Origin: Myrica gale
Taxonomy: Eukaryota; Streptophyta; Magnoliopsida; Fagales; Myricaceae
Direction of reading: 5' to 3'
Assembly (NCBI GenBank): GCA_963930655.1
Contig: OZ005610.1
Span: forward strand, 13,459,001-13,523,000
DNA length: 64,000 bases
The position numbers and the translations under genes are program-made. The notes below the pieces were generated by a model that was given only the letters and a program-made list of their open reading frames with translations, was not told the origin of the DNA and searched no databases. Positions 23,921 to 36,188 of this stretch are shown piece by piece (positions within the stretch are counted from its first letter, which is position 1; each line of letters opens with the position of its first letter).

Positions 23921-25402
23921 CAATCTTCTTTGTGTCAAAATTGTAAGTAGATGGTTACCAGGATGATTGAAGAGGAATCAGATGTCCCAAACATGAGTTT
24001 GATTCAGGCCCCTCTGACCCAGATGAATGACGGCTTTGCAATGAATCTTCAAGTAGATTGTAAGTGTCATGAGATGATTACACACAAAGAGTTCTAATTT
24101 TACTCCAATCCGTTCAAACCACTACATCACAAGGTAATTAGATTTTTTAGTACCAATATATGTCCACTTTTTTTCTTTCTTTGCCAACAGATGTTCACTA
24201 AACAGTAAAAGAAACATTGTAACCCTGCAAAGCGCTTTACTTGCTACCTTTTCAGAAGGTCAATGAAGGTTGCACATACCCATCATTATCGTCTACTGCA
24301 ATCTTTGTTGCTGCAGAAAATTTTACAGGTTAAGATTAAAGAGAACAGAGACATTGCCTGCATGCTTAGCTCTGCTGTTTATCTGCAGAGACAATAATAT
24401 CAAAGCAGCAAAGCTTAACCAATGTGGGACGCGCTCATGGCTGATGCATTAAAGAGTCGGTGAGGGACCTGAGGGTCGATCACAGAGCAGCCTTTTATAA
24501 GGGATGGAAACTGTTGCCGCTCTTGAATCGCCAGTTTGTTTTGTTCAAGGACATAGATTCTGGATGATGTCATTATGAAATCTAGGGACTTAAATGCTAG
24601 CGTGTGCTCCAGCACTTGGAAAATGGTGCAGTAAATGCTTTATTTGGTCATACACTCATGTTTCAAAGGCTCAATCATGCTTCCGAGAAATTTAAATTCT
24701 ACCGCGCTCGATGCATGCGTTTGACTTCCTCTCAGGACTCAGGAACAGCAACACAACAAAATGTACTCGAAAGTGCATTAAAAAAATCTTAAGTTCTTTG
24801 GTCCGACCCTACATTGTGATCGTGTGTCCTGCAGACAGGCCTTTGCGTCTTCCTATGACTTATGATAGCGGTTTCAACATGCTTGTAGAGGTAGGTTTGA
24901 TGGCGACAAGAGTTAAAAGGGCAGATTGTGGTTACACTTCGAAAGGACTTAAATAGAAACAGTACCCTCTTAGGTATCTCAACTCTCTAATTTGGTTTCA
25001 TACCTTCGGTGAACGACCTGTAAACTTCTTATACATTTTGACAAACATAGCGACTTGGTTCCTTGAGCTTTTCTATGCTTGCCATTGGAATAAAGAGAGA
25101 ATTTTTGGAGTATCATATAGTGGTAGCACAGAGAAATACCGCAAGAAAAAACATAAATGCCCCGTGAAGTTTAGGTTGATAAAGAGCCATTGTTATCGCA
25201 CTCATTTTCTTCTCTTCATGGAGAAAACTTGTAGCTGAAAATCACACATCAAGGTGACGCATTTGCAGCTCATATGTGTACACTAAAACCTGCTAGTACC
25301 CGAGACAGCAGCTTTCTCCTTTCCCAATATACATGGTTGAAGCATTTATTGGTGGAGCACAAGTATATCAGCAGCACAAATGGAAATGCATTCTGATTCT
25401 AG

Positions 25403-28400
25403 TCATTGGTTGAAATTGAAATTGACTTGGATGAGATAACGCATCCTAATCTGGTCCACGTTGTAAACAATGTACTCATTGTACAATAAACAACCCTGCA
25501 AGAAGCATTTGAATGAGAGACAGCATAAGGCTATGCATCCTTCTAATACGGTGCCATGCACTAACATTCAACAGAAGGTAAAACAGTCCCACCAGAAAAA
25601 ATAAGGTATAACAGTTACTAGTTAAACCTCAATGCCAATATTTGCCAAATCGTGATGAGTACCTGCTGACCCTGTTGCTCTTTTGGCATTCCTAAGGGGA
25701 CAACAACACCATCGTCTAGTTCATGAGCTTCGGAGAGATCTGGTGCAGTACGTCCCACACCTTTCGTACTGCAACATTAGGTTTTAAAAGCCTTCAATAT
25801 CTTGGGTTACGTTTGCCCCCTAAAATTTTACACTCTCTAAAATTTTAACACAATTAAATATTACAATATAATCTCTCTCTCTCCCATCAAATCACTACTA
25901 TTCACTACAAAAAATATAAAAAATTACTTCTCTCTTCACTTTTTCACTAAACCCAATACCTAAAATTTTAACAACACTAAAATTTTACAACACAAACGCA
26001 CCCTTGGTCTTGTAATACCCAGCAAGTTCTATTTCAGTGTCAGTAATAATAGTAGTATCCACCGGTGTTAAAATCCGTCCCAAGTGGCACTCAAAAACTT
26101 GCAAATTTCAAAGTTTTCAGGGCATTGAAATTCATCTTAAACCAAGAACACAAATGAAGGTAAAATCTAGGGACAAGTTTAATGTGTATGGGGACTTCGA
26201 AAAAGCATAGACGGTCCATGAGTTGCAATGGGTTGAAAGACCAGAAATGAGTCCTGTCCTTATTCAGTTAAAGTTTTAGTAAAAACTAGAGGGCAATTTC
26301 ATCCTCAATCAATGAACTAATGAATCCAGTGTCAATGAGAACAATAGAGAAGCAAACCTTAGCTTCCCCTTTGGTAACTTATCGGCATCATATTTTGCAT
26401 ATTGAAGCTCAGCCATGCCACCCAGAGCTACCTGAAAAAGTATAGTTAGACAGTTGTCTGATGCTATTCAAAAAGGAGAGAGACAGCATAAACTTTTTAG
26501 ATCTATAACAGAATGTTATTAACACAAGAATAACGTCGGTAGAACGGACCTACTCAGACAGCAACAACATAAATCCCAGAAGAATGGAAACACATGCTGA
26601 TTATGGCAATATGTGTAGGTCCATACTTCCGTTGGAAACCATGTTGAGCTTCTAAGTAACACAGAAATTGTTTTGGACACGCTTGGTGATATGGATGTGT
26701 TTCAGCCTAATACCAGGTCTTTCAATATAACAATGATTTCTACAGAACAAAAACCACCTCACATAAAAGCAGCACGCCAGTTCCAAAATCACGACTTGCA
26801 TAGCAATAATTTGCACTTTTCGAGAACATATCCGCAAAGTAAACCCCCTTCCCAAACATGTAACCTGTTACTGGTGCTTCAGGTGGAGCGATGCGCAGAC
26901 CTATCGTTTGTCACTATAAAAGTTAGATATTCTGCAGTTACTGATGGATAATTTCAAATAACAGCATAAGTGCAAATGCCCACACAAATGTGCACACTAA
27001 TTTGTTAATACATTCAGAATATGGGAGAGAAATGATGACCTTGGGATAAAATGCCAGTCCAGTTTGTCAGCCGAGATCCATGCCATAAGAGCATTCTATT
27101 TTTTGTACTAGAAAACTGCTTGCAGGAGTAAGTGCAGTTTAATTAGACTCAAAATGGTAACATATTAGGACACGTCAAAACCCAGTGAAACAAATATTTA
27201 ATTGCTACACTATCCACAATGGAAGAAACGCTTTGTGAGAAGGCCTCATATGTTAAGAGATCAGGGATTGCACCTTTTTGAAGCGTTCAGCTTCACCCTC
27301 TCTAGAAACCCTGAATATCTGATTAATATCCACCTTGTAATTTGAATGCGTTTTTGCGTGAGTGTTCTGCATATATTTTGCAATCTGATAACAAATGCAG
27401 TGATAAAAAAAGTATCAGAACAATTTACCAAATTTCCTGCCTATAAATCAAATCATACTAGTATTATTCCATGTATGATAGTATTGATCCATTCTTTCAG
27501 ACCAACATAAAAGGCTTAAGGACTAAAACAACCACAGAAAAAATGAAGCCATCAATAAAACCTTTCTTCTCTCCCATTCATTTTCGCTTATTTAAGTTAC
27601 AGGTTCTATTATTCAAACTAAGGCCATATAGCCAATGATTACCACAGAGAATTCCTCAGAATCACCGTCAACCGGTGTCAAGTCGCAATGAAGTCGTTTG
27701 TAATGAGAATACATGGGGTCATCCTACAATGAAGGCATAAACATAAATTTAGTATATCAGGGTATCTCAACGTAAAATATACAGGCTAACCCACTATGAT
27801 CTAAGATATGTAAAATTGTTGGTGTGCAATAACTTATATAACCTGTTCATTTAACAAGAAGAAAAAACATGAGTTAAAAAGGGTAAACATTGAGGATCGA
27901 ATGCCAAATTGATCACTAATCATCCTTTTACTACCATGCCTTCGGTCCTTGGGTCAATGTTAACCTATGATTCAACTCGTGGTGAGCGAGAGCCTATGGA
28001 CCCTCCACATCACCACCACTCGACAGGCTCTCTGTGGACCCTCAGGGGTTCCACAGTGGTATGGGTACTACCAGGTCGATTAAAAAGTAATTGGTACACT
28101 ACAAAGTTTCAAAAGGATATGACATTTGTCCTCGGCATAAAATGAAGAAAATAGAAGGAACAATGATAAAATAATATTTAGGAAACAGAAAGTAAAAAAG
28201 GTGGAGAGTGAGAGAGAGGGAGAGATTATTTCCTGCATTAGCAAAGTCAAGTATTAAGCTATTCATTCATGAATGGCTCCGTTTAAGAGATGCAGTACTA
28301 CTTATTTTGGAATACTAATAGTTTGGATGTCAAAAATGCAAACCTACTCTGGCTCGTTGGAAAACAAAATGGCTACAGAAAAGTGACTGATAACATTTAC

Positions 28401-31400
28401 TTTGCCAACGAAGCAGGGTGGCATTTTGAATTCTTGAAGTGGCAAAAATTTTAGGGCACAAGACAGCACTGTTGTCATAAATCGAATGGCTGAAATAAGT
28501 ATATCTCCAATGCTATTCCCGAATATCAGAATGGCTTATTAAGAATATGCAAATATGACTTTCAGAAAATTTACACGGCCGGTCAGAAATGGAGAAACAG
28601 ATAAGTGATACCTCTGTCCCAGATTCATCCTTTAACAACTTGGTCGCAACCTCAATTTCAGCTAGGGCTTCAACCTTCAATTAGAGGCAAATGGTTAATT
28701 AGATGAGTCTCTTTACTTTATCAATAGTCTTTAGAAATTCCACATACATAAAGAATCTCACTGCTAGGCTACAGGAGGAGGTTATGCAGAAGAACAACTA
28801 ATGACATCCATGGAATATCTTAAAAATACGAAGTTGCCAAGAAAATAAATAAACCCAAAAGTAGGTGAGGAGGATGAAGTTAACAGCAAAAATATGATAT
28901 ACTGAACTAAAAATTAAAAAGGAATTACCATTTCCAACTTGTGTTTCAACTTCTGAGGAGAGTCAATCACAAATTCACCTGTAATTATTTATATCCACAT
29001 TAAATCTCTTTTTTTTTGTGTGTAGAAACTACACAAATGCTAGCCCCCACATCCTACATATTTTCAATTGGTATCAGAGAAAAAATAAAGAAAGGACTTA
29101 CTCATTTTTTTAAATCCAAAGTCATGAGGAATGATCGTGTAAAATTCTCTGCAAGAAACCATAAATTAAAATTTGTATTCCAACTTCTAGAAGTTAGAAC
29201 TCATGATTTCACATGAGACCACAGAAAAAAGATAATAACGAGATGATAAACAAGAGAAAGAAAGGTCGAACATCCTGCTTAAAAAGCAAAGCAGTCAAGC
29301 ACTTGAAAAGTATAAGTATGAATGATCTATAGCAAAAGAACGAATATCTTACCCACTTAATTGCTCAAACTGTCTCCTATTGGACTGGCCAATTACATCA
29401 GCAATCCTCTTCAGAACATCATAGCCCTAGACTTGTAAAAAAAAAAATTACTCTGTGGAGTCTACTCAGGAATCAGAAAGTGGGGTACAAAATATAATGC
29501 ACCTTAAAATTGCAGCACACAAATGCAGGAAAAATAACTATTCCAACCCCTTTTAAAGTTTTCAATTAGTTCTACCATAATTAATAAATGAAAGGATCTA
29601 TCAGAAGTTCTTCATAATATCCTTCTTAGCGCTTACAACATTAAGGAAAACTCTGAAAGTAAATAATCAATCAAACAGAGATCTTTCTCAACAACAATTA
29701 TATTCTACCAAAACTTTGTCTAAATCATTTGTAAAATAAAGACTTACCTTCAAAATTGTTGATTTGCTTAGCTTGCCAAGGGGCAATTTATCAGCATTGT
29801 ATCCTGGAATGGTCAATGAATACACACTCAAATCTTGGTGATATTGTTAAGAAACTAGGTAGCATAAAGACCAAATACCCAACCCTAAAGAAAGTATCCA
29901 ACAGAAACACTTCTATATCCTTTCCTCTTCATTTATGCTAGTAAGAAATAATGCAAAGAAGGGAAATAAAAGAAATAACAAAATTGTGCCAGACGACTCA
30001 AAGGCTGTTTTTGCTTCCACTCCAGAATAGGATGAAGTGTGGCTGCTGGGCTATAGGAATGCCCCATGGAGAGTGGCTGGAAGCGTCCCATTTTGTATTA
30101 TTTTGCTAATTGAACTTCTATCTATATCTTAGGTCAAGTGCTCATTTTGCACTATCAGGTATCATGATCTGCCCGATATCCTGAATAAAGTGAACGTCTG
30201 ATGAACTAACCTATTTCCATCATTTGTTGCTTCATCATTCCAACATTGCAGATAAGAGAGATAAATTTTGCAATGCGTGGCTCAAGTCGTGTTTCCCGAG
30301 GTTGAGTTCCCAAAGTAGAGTCAGGCTTTTGTTTGACCTGACAATTATCAAGAAGCAAGTATTCCGTTAATTGAAAAAATAATAATTCTCCTTTATTTTT
30401 GTTCCTTCTTTTTTTTCTCTCCGATCAGACAGCACTAACTAATTCCTAAGAGGGTAACATTTCCAGAAATCCAACAGCTTGCCCCAGCCCCCTCTTCACA
30501 AGGCCAAACCCCAACCTCCTTTAAAGACTGAGAGATAGAACTTCACTACGAAGTGTTGAAATGACCTGATCATGTTCAACAATACATCTATTCCGATGGG
30601 CTTCACATCCCCACCCCCACACGACACCTTTGGTAAATGCAAATCCATCATCATCAGGATGGGAAACCCAAGACTAATGTATCATCTAAAAGAAAAGAAA
30701 TCAGTAAGGTCTGCCTTTCTTCTCCTTTTTGATACAAGAACTAGACTTCAACAGCAAATTTATGCCGGATGAATGGAGATTAAACAAAGCACAAAATTAC
30801 ACGTTCGTATAACCAAACTCACCACGCTATAGTAGCCCACCAAAATGAGTTACAGTAACCCTACAGAACTCCACTACGAGAGACATTGCAAAATGACTAA
30901 ACAAATTCTTTCACTTAGCTTTTTTGTCTACTAGGGGAGTGGGAAGATGGGTTACCAGCGAGGGAAGGAGCCGTGGTCACTTGTAAAAGAAAAACCATCT
31001 AATTCAAGAATTTAGTAACTTCAGTAGGCAAAAAGATAAACTTGGAAGAGAACTCACATCTGATTGTGTGTCCTCACTATAGTCCATTTCCAACCAAGTA
31101 TAGAACTTGGGGTGAACAATGAACTCTTTCCGATTGGACCAATAATTCTTTGTCTTGGCAAAGAATTTCTGTTCAAAAGCGTGGATTGCACGGTCTTGTG
31201 ATGTGTAAGGACCCTCTAAGTTGTCCTGACCCTTTACACCTACTCTCCCCCATCTATTGTAGAACATGAATGCACCACCATCATCAGACTCTGCAAACAA
31301 AAAAATTCAGAAAGACCGCCGCCGCCGGGGGGGGGGGGGTTGTGTTCAAAACAACACAAAATATTGGTACATACAAATGAGTGAGGGGAGCATCTGATAT

Positions 31401-32985
31401 TGTCTTCACATTAAGTGCCAAAGCCAGGTAATATGGAAATCAAGCTTTTAGTGTTTCTTATCTATCCAAAACAAAAATGTACAATCTACATTGTTATTAT
31501 AAGGAGCTTGACATGATGGTATGGGATCTTCACTCAAGGCAATAACTATGAATGGTCGGCCCATGGACTTTGTCGTACCAAATTATCAGTTCAAAATCTT
31601 TTCCAGTTTGAGAAGAGGAGTGGACATAGCGAATAAATGAAAAATTCCGAGATGAACTGTTTATCGTTACTCAATCAAACACAGCAATAAAGCGTCACTA
31701 TTGCCATATGTTTTTAATCCGCACAATTTCATGATCTAAACTACATTGCTAAAGAATTTTAATAAGATTTAAGAGCTAACCAAGTGCTTGAATCACATAG
31801 AATTTGTTATTGTTGTCCCCAACATTTGTTTGATTCAACATGGCATCATATATTTCATCACCCTGCATCGTAAAAAGCCACAGTCAGTCCAAATTCAGAA
31901 ACCCAGGAAGCAACAGAGAACAAGAACACCCTAAGAAATTCTAATGATATTGATCCCTGTTTATGCGGACAAAAATTTGCACTCATCTACCATGAGCTAC
32001 TGTAATAACTATAAGACTTGCCAGCTGCAAAACATGGTACCGAGCCTTTATGTCATCTGGAAGCCATTGATCCAGCACTGCCGCACCCTTTTTGGTTGCG
32101 GTTACAATCTTCTCCTCCTTGGCTTCATTTTCTTCTTCTTTAGCTGCCACCACAACATACTAATAAACACCCCTACTTAGAAAAAAAAAAACTCTCCTAC
32201 TCAATGACAACCCCATTAAATAAAAGCTCCACTATTCGGGAATAACATGATTGCATAAGCAATGTAACTAGTTTTCCCTTCATAAAATTTGAAATCTTCT
32301 CTTACAGGCCCAATAGAAACTTTTTTGTTTTTTGTTTTTTTTTTGTAAATTCCACCTACTGAACCATGATATATGCAGTAGTCTTTCAAAACCGGTCGCA
32401 GACTATGATACGGCAGTCTTTTTAAAACTCTTACATTCAGTTCAGGAGTTCTTCGTTTCCTAACGTTTTCTCCGGAACCAAACAAGGTACAAACTACGAA
32501 GACTTTTTTTCCTTTTATAAAGTTCAAGTGTTCTTCCATACCTTCAGGATTGTCCTCTAAATCCTGGTCGTGTGAATCTTCGCAGAGCCTTTCTAGGAGT
32601 TCTTTCTTGGACCCAGTTGCGGGAAGGCCTCGCAGAACGGCTTGTTCGCGCAATTGCTGGACTCCCATTCCTCGAAGCTTCTCGACTGCCTGGATTTTCT
32701 GGGGCCCATTTGAATCCTCATTTTCCGAGTCCCTCTCCCTCTTCTTGTCGACTGAAGCATCATCATCCGTGCCCGTTGGTTTCTGCTTGTTCTCTTTGCG
32801 GAGAGCGGCTTCGAGTCTTCGAACCTGTCAGAAATGCAGTTAAGGGACAAAAATTGGTGCAAATGTGACATAGAGGAAGCGGGAAACAGAGGGTGAGAGA
32901 CCAGGGTGGGCTTGATCCCGGAGGTGCTAAGTCCACGTTGGGCGAGTTCGGTTCGTAGCTCCTCAACTTTGAGCAGCTTTGCCAT
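25403..32985 (-). CDS. PARP2: Poly(ADP-ribose) polymerase 2 type, complete, 18 exons, 634 aa
   Basis: Exons (minus): 32985-32902, 32824-32542, 32143-32022, 31862-31781, 31290-31058, 30337-30211, 29803-29748, 29426-29353, 29148-29102, 28978-28929, 28674-28612, 27723-27643, 27384-27274, 27115-27040, 26900-26758, 26431-26358, 25768-25663, 25495-25403. They sum to 1905 nt with every phase consistent. Domains: SAP motif at residues 1-30, a second SAP at about 76-110, WGR (R-W-G-R at 203-206) at about 165-270, a helical regulatory domain at about 290-410, and the catalytic domain to the end. The catalytic triad is His483 (LLWHGSR), Tyr517 (FGKGVYFAD) and Glu611 (YNEYIVYN). Known role: nuclear NAD+-dependent ADP-ribosylation of proteins at DNA breaks. 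Length and two-SAP layout match plant PARP2. Intron 3 has a GC donor; intron 16 contains a MITE. Confidence 0.96.
25804..26003. mobile_element. MITE family copy B, in PARP2 intron 16
   Basis: Ends GGGTTACGTTTG...CAAACGCACCC, with internal AATATAATCTCTCTC, CACTACAAAAAATATAAAAA and TTTTTCACTAAACCC. It lies wholly between PARP2 exons 16 and 17 and leaves both splice sites intact. No clear target-site duplication was found. Confidence 0.8.
31318..31339. repeat. (CCG)n plus poly-G tract in PARP2 intron 4
   Basis: Three or four CCG units run into about thirteen G residues. On the transcribed strand this is a C-run about 30 nt upstream of the exon 5 acceptor, probably length-variable. Confidence 0.85.
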
Positions 32986-33153
32986 TTTACAATGAGTAGT
33001 GTTTGAAAGGTTATAGGGAGTGAAGTTAATACAAAAGGAGTAGAAGGCGAGAAGAGGTTGGTCTCTGTGGATGCGCGCTGTGGATTTAAAAAGCCATGGG
33101 TATAATGTCCAAGCAGAGTGCGCAGCACGACTGCCTTCGCGCGGGGTTGCTAG

Positions 33154-33228
33154 GCCCACGTTGCTACGCAAACTTATTCCCTCGCCTGCTTGCTAAGGAA
33201 GCCAATGCCCACGTTGCTACACAAACTT
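33154..33228 (-). promoter_or_regulatory. Direct repeat upstream of the PARP2 start
   Basis: Two copies of a 22-bp sequence containing GCCCACGTTGCTAC lie at 33154-33175 and 33207-33228, differing at one base. They sit about 170-240 bp upstream of the PARP2 ATG. Position suggests promoter or distal leader; any regulatory function is inference. Confidence 0.45.
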
Positions 33229-33687
33229 TATCAACGAGTTTCAACGGAATAAAACAGTAAACGCAGTGAGAGAACTCACTAGCCATCACTTCCTTGTACA
33301 TGAAATTGAAGAATATTAGTAAGTCATGCTATATTTGTTATTAAATACCTGAGCATTGAAATTTTCGTGTCCTCGTATATTTGTAATTTTGTGCTATGTC
33401 ACAACCCACGTCAGAGGTTTAAAAAAATATCACTTCCTAGTCTTTAATTTATTACATATTTGGCTGCTAACAGTTTAAGAATTTTAAAAAATTTATGTAT
33501 AAAATAGGTGAAAAAGTGAAAAGAATTATTTGAATGAATTTTTTATATTTATTTTAATAAAACAACAGTTCGAATATATAGTTCAAGGTTGCGAGGCCTA
33601 TCTTTCTTTCGAAGCTAAATATCACATTATATATATTTAAAATTAATTTATATTTATAATTTTATATAATTGCCTTCTGTCTTATTT

Positions 33688-33860
33688 AGGGCTGCAAACC
33701 GGAAATGCGGTCCGATTTTTGAACGGCATTCCGGTCCGAACCGGACCACTTATAAGTGGTCAGGTCTGGTCTGGTCCGGTCCGGTTTCATTTATTTTTCA
33801 TTTTTAATTTAAAAAAAATAAAAAGTGGTCAGGTTTGATCCGGTCCGGTTTGACTTACCA
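33688..33860. mobile_element. hAT-type terminal remnant
   Basis: Begins TAGGGCTGCAAACCGG, followed by many GGTCCGGT-type subterminal repeats on both strands, typical of hAT ends. The opposite terminus was not found, so this is a truncated element. Confidence 0.45.
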
Positions 33861-34502
33861 CGTTTATTACTTTGAGTCCTTGAATTAATAATTTTCATCA
33901 ACAAGCGTCATCAAATAAAAAATCATGGATCGAATCTGTGATTTTGAAAGTCGAATCTTATTTGAGAGCCACATTTATAAATTTTAACAGTTAAAGGTCT
34001 AAATGTAATAAATTTGAAAGTTTAAACTCCTAAATTGACACTGGATTCAAAATGAAGTTTCCCCATAAATATGTTCTGTTGACAAAGTATTGATTTTTAT
34101 CCAAAATGTATAAATCTTATTAGCAATATATATTTCTATTTCTAAAATGTAAATTTATATTTCCAACCTTTTACATGGGTGGGTGCGCATAGACACATAT
34201 GTATGTATATATATACACATCTATACAAGTACATGATGTTTTTCTTTTGGAGAAAAAAAATATTGGAGAACGCATGATTTGTCACAATATAATTTTCCTC
34301 TTAGTTGGGCCAATGAGAGTAATGGTGTGATTGGAGGGTAGCCTCTCGTTTTCAGTAGAAAACCAAACACATATATGCATACGATCTATGTGAACTCTAT
34401 GTAATTTGTGAGGTATTCATAGACGTAATAATGTACATATAATGTGGAAGGGACAAAGCAAAACATAAATGCCTCTTACAACTAGAAGCACGTGAAAGCA
34501 CA

Positions 34503-35057
34503 TAGGGGTGTTCACGGAAGTGATAAAGCCGACTCAACCCGACATTCCGAACCGAACCTAACGAAATCGGGTCGACCTTCCTAACTTTCAGGTCGGGTGG
34601 CGGAACAAAATTGATTTTTCCATAAATCTCGGGTCGGGTGTCGGAATAGGCAAGAAATTTCCGAAGTGTTCCAACCCGAGCCGTGATATATATAAATAAT
34701 AAAATATATATATATGTGTATGTGTGTGTGTGTCATTTAACACTAGTTTTGATACACATTTTAACACAAAAATTAGATAAAATAGGCTAAAAGTTAGTTG
34801 GGCCTAATGAAATAACCCTTACATTGAGTTGAAAATTGGCATACCTCATAAAAATTGGGTAACATGGGCTAAAATGAATTGGGCCGAATGAAATAGTCCT
34901 TAAATTAGCTTTAAAAAATGATTTTGGGTTTTTCGGCCCATTCCGAATTTCGACCCGATGTTCCGACCCGATTTCCGCCCGAAATTACCCCTTCATTCGG
35001 CTCGGGTCGGAAGACTTTTTCTCTTCCATTTTTACCCGGGTCAGGTGTGCAGCCCTA
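34503..35057. mobile_element. Non-autonomous hAT-like element, about 555 bp
   Basis: Left end TAGGGGTGTTCACGG and right end ...CACACCTG-like inverted TAGGGCTGCACACC, with dense CGGGTCGG/CCGACCCG subterminal motifs on both sides and an AT-rich middle with a TG microsatellite (34715-34735). The left end resembles the TAGAGGTGTTCACCGG end of the hAT element at 59318. No convincing 8-bp target duplication was seen. Confidence 0.55.
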
Positions 35058-35102
35058 CGTAGCAATAACCCATTGTACGTTAGTTGGTTGCTACAAAACT
35101 AC

Positions 35103-35693
35103 GGGGCTTGTTTGAAAATGAGTTGAGGTTTTGGTTTTAATTTTGGATTTAACTTTTAAATTTTAAATTTTTAGATTTAAATATGGAACTTTTCAAGCTG
35201 GTCCTTTTTCTTCAGTAATTTGGTGTTACCAAACGCATGGTAAAGTCTTTTCCCAGAAGCCATACGCAAATAAAATTTTTCTTTTGTGTATAGGTATTAT
35301 GCAAACATTTTGCTCAGTCATCAAGCTTGTTATATCGAGAATGGGGTATATTAACAAATTAAAATGCTAGCAAATTTTGCACAATTTTTATCTTGTACTT
35401 TTATTTTTAAAAATACTTTTAATAAGTTTGATATTTTATCTATTTTATAATTTTTATATTTATGAAACGATTTTCTACCTATTTTTTTGAATTATATATA
35501 TTTACTGATTATTTTATTTTATTTTTTGAATATTATAATAACTATAAAATAATATTATTTAAATTAATAAAATATAAATAATTCAAAATCTTAATCAACC
35601 AAATAAATCCTTACAACAAAACAATATTTAAATCTTAAAATTTGAAATTTAAATTTTAAACCTAAAAGTAAAACCCATTTCCAAACAAGCCCC
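35103..35693. mobile_element. MITE-like inverted repeat, about 590 bp
   Basis: Left arm GGGGCTTGTTTGAAAATG and right arm CATTTCCAAACAAGCCCC are inverse. The similarity continues imperfectly through TTTAAATTTTAAA-rich sequence. The centre is AT-rich and non-coding. The superfamily is uncertain because no target duplication was found. Confidence 0.6.
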
Positions 35694-36188
35694 TTGTGCA
35701 TACTCTGTTTCTGCTGTCTTTCTCTTCAACAGTGTGATTACACAAGATTTAGGGAAACTTCATTCTGCATCCAATATCTCATAGCATTACATTTTTTGTT
35801 TATAATAATTTAAATCGTTTCCATACATATTTGGAAACATCTTTGATACATCATGATTTGTCATACGATTTTGATCCATTCAACGGCAGAGTGATATTTT
35901 TTCTTTATTTTATTATATTTAGATACATGGGTAATTAGAGGATATATTAGTCTCTATTGTTTACTATTAAATAAAAATATCCATCATAAGTATTAATGAA
36001 CGTTTGATCATGTAGAAAATATCCATCATGCAATGAGTCATGAAGAAGGGACTGGTACGAAAATTGAAAAGTATAAATATATGGAAGGACAAACTTAGAT
36101 ATATTTATATATCTCGGATTGGAGTTCATTTGTATGTACAATGCCCGGCTCAACATTATTTAATTTCCTTATTGTTTTCATACTCATA

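Larger units (their letters stand above)
21293..25402. other. Intergenic region 3' of PARP2; no gene recognised
   Basis: AT-rich to about 22.6 kb, then more mixed in composition. Open frames at 22629-23027, 24415-24956 and 25038-25238 show no family motif. Contains a 20-bp perfect palindrome (22725-22744), short AG-rich runs near 22990, and a MITE (23719-23920). Confidence 0.6.
33240..36188. other. Intergenic region between PARP2 and the subtilase, with hAT-type remnants
   Basis: AT-rich, no gene recognised. It contains three transposon-like blocks listed separately (33688-33860, 34503-35057, 35103-35693). The stretch from 35700 to the subtilase stop shows only short open frames and is presumably its 3' flank. 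Confidence 0.6.

Noticed and set aside
24415..25238. Several 60-80 residue open frames
   Set aside because: Short, on both strands, without family signature.
27909..28145. 78-residue plus-strand open frame in a PARP2 intron
   Set aside because: No motif; the sequence is an intron between two confirmed exons, and the apparent His run comes from CACCACCAC.
34503..35057. 8-bp target duplication around the 34.5-kb element
   Set aside because: Flanking 8-mers do not match at any reasonable offset, so boundaries stay approximate.
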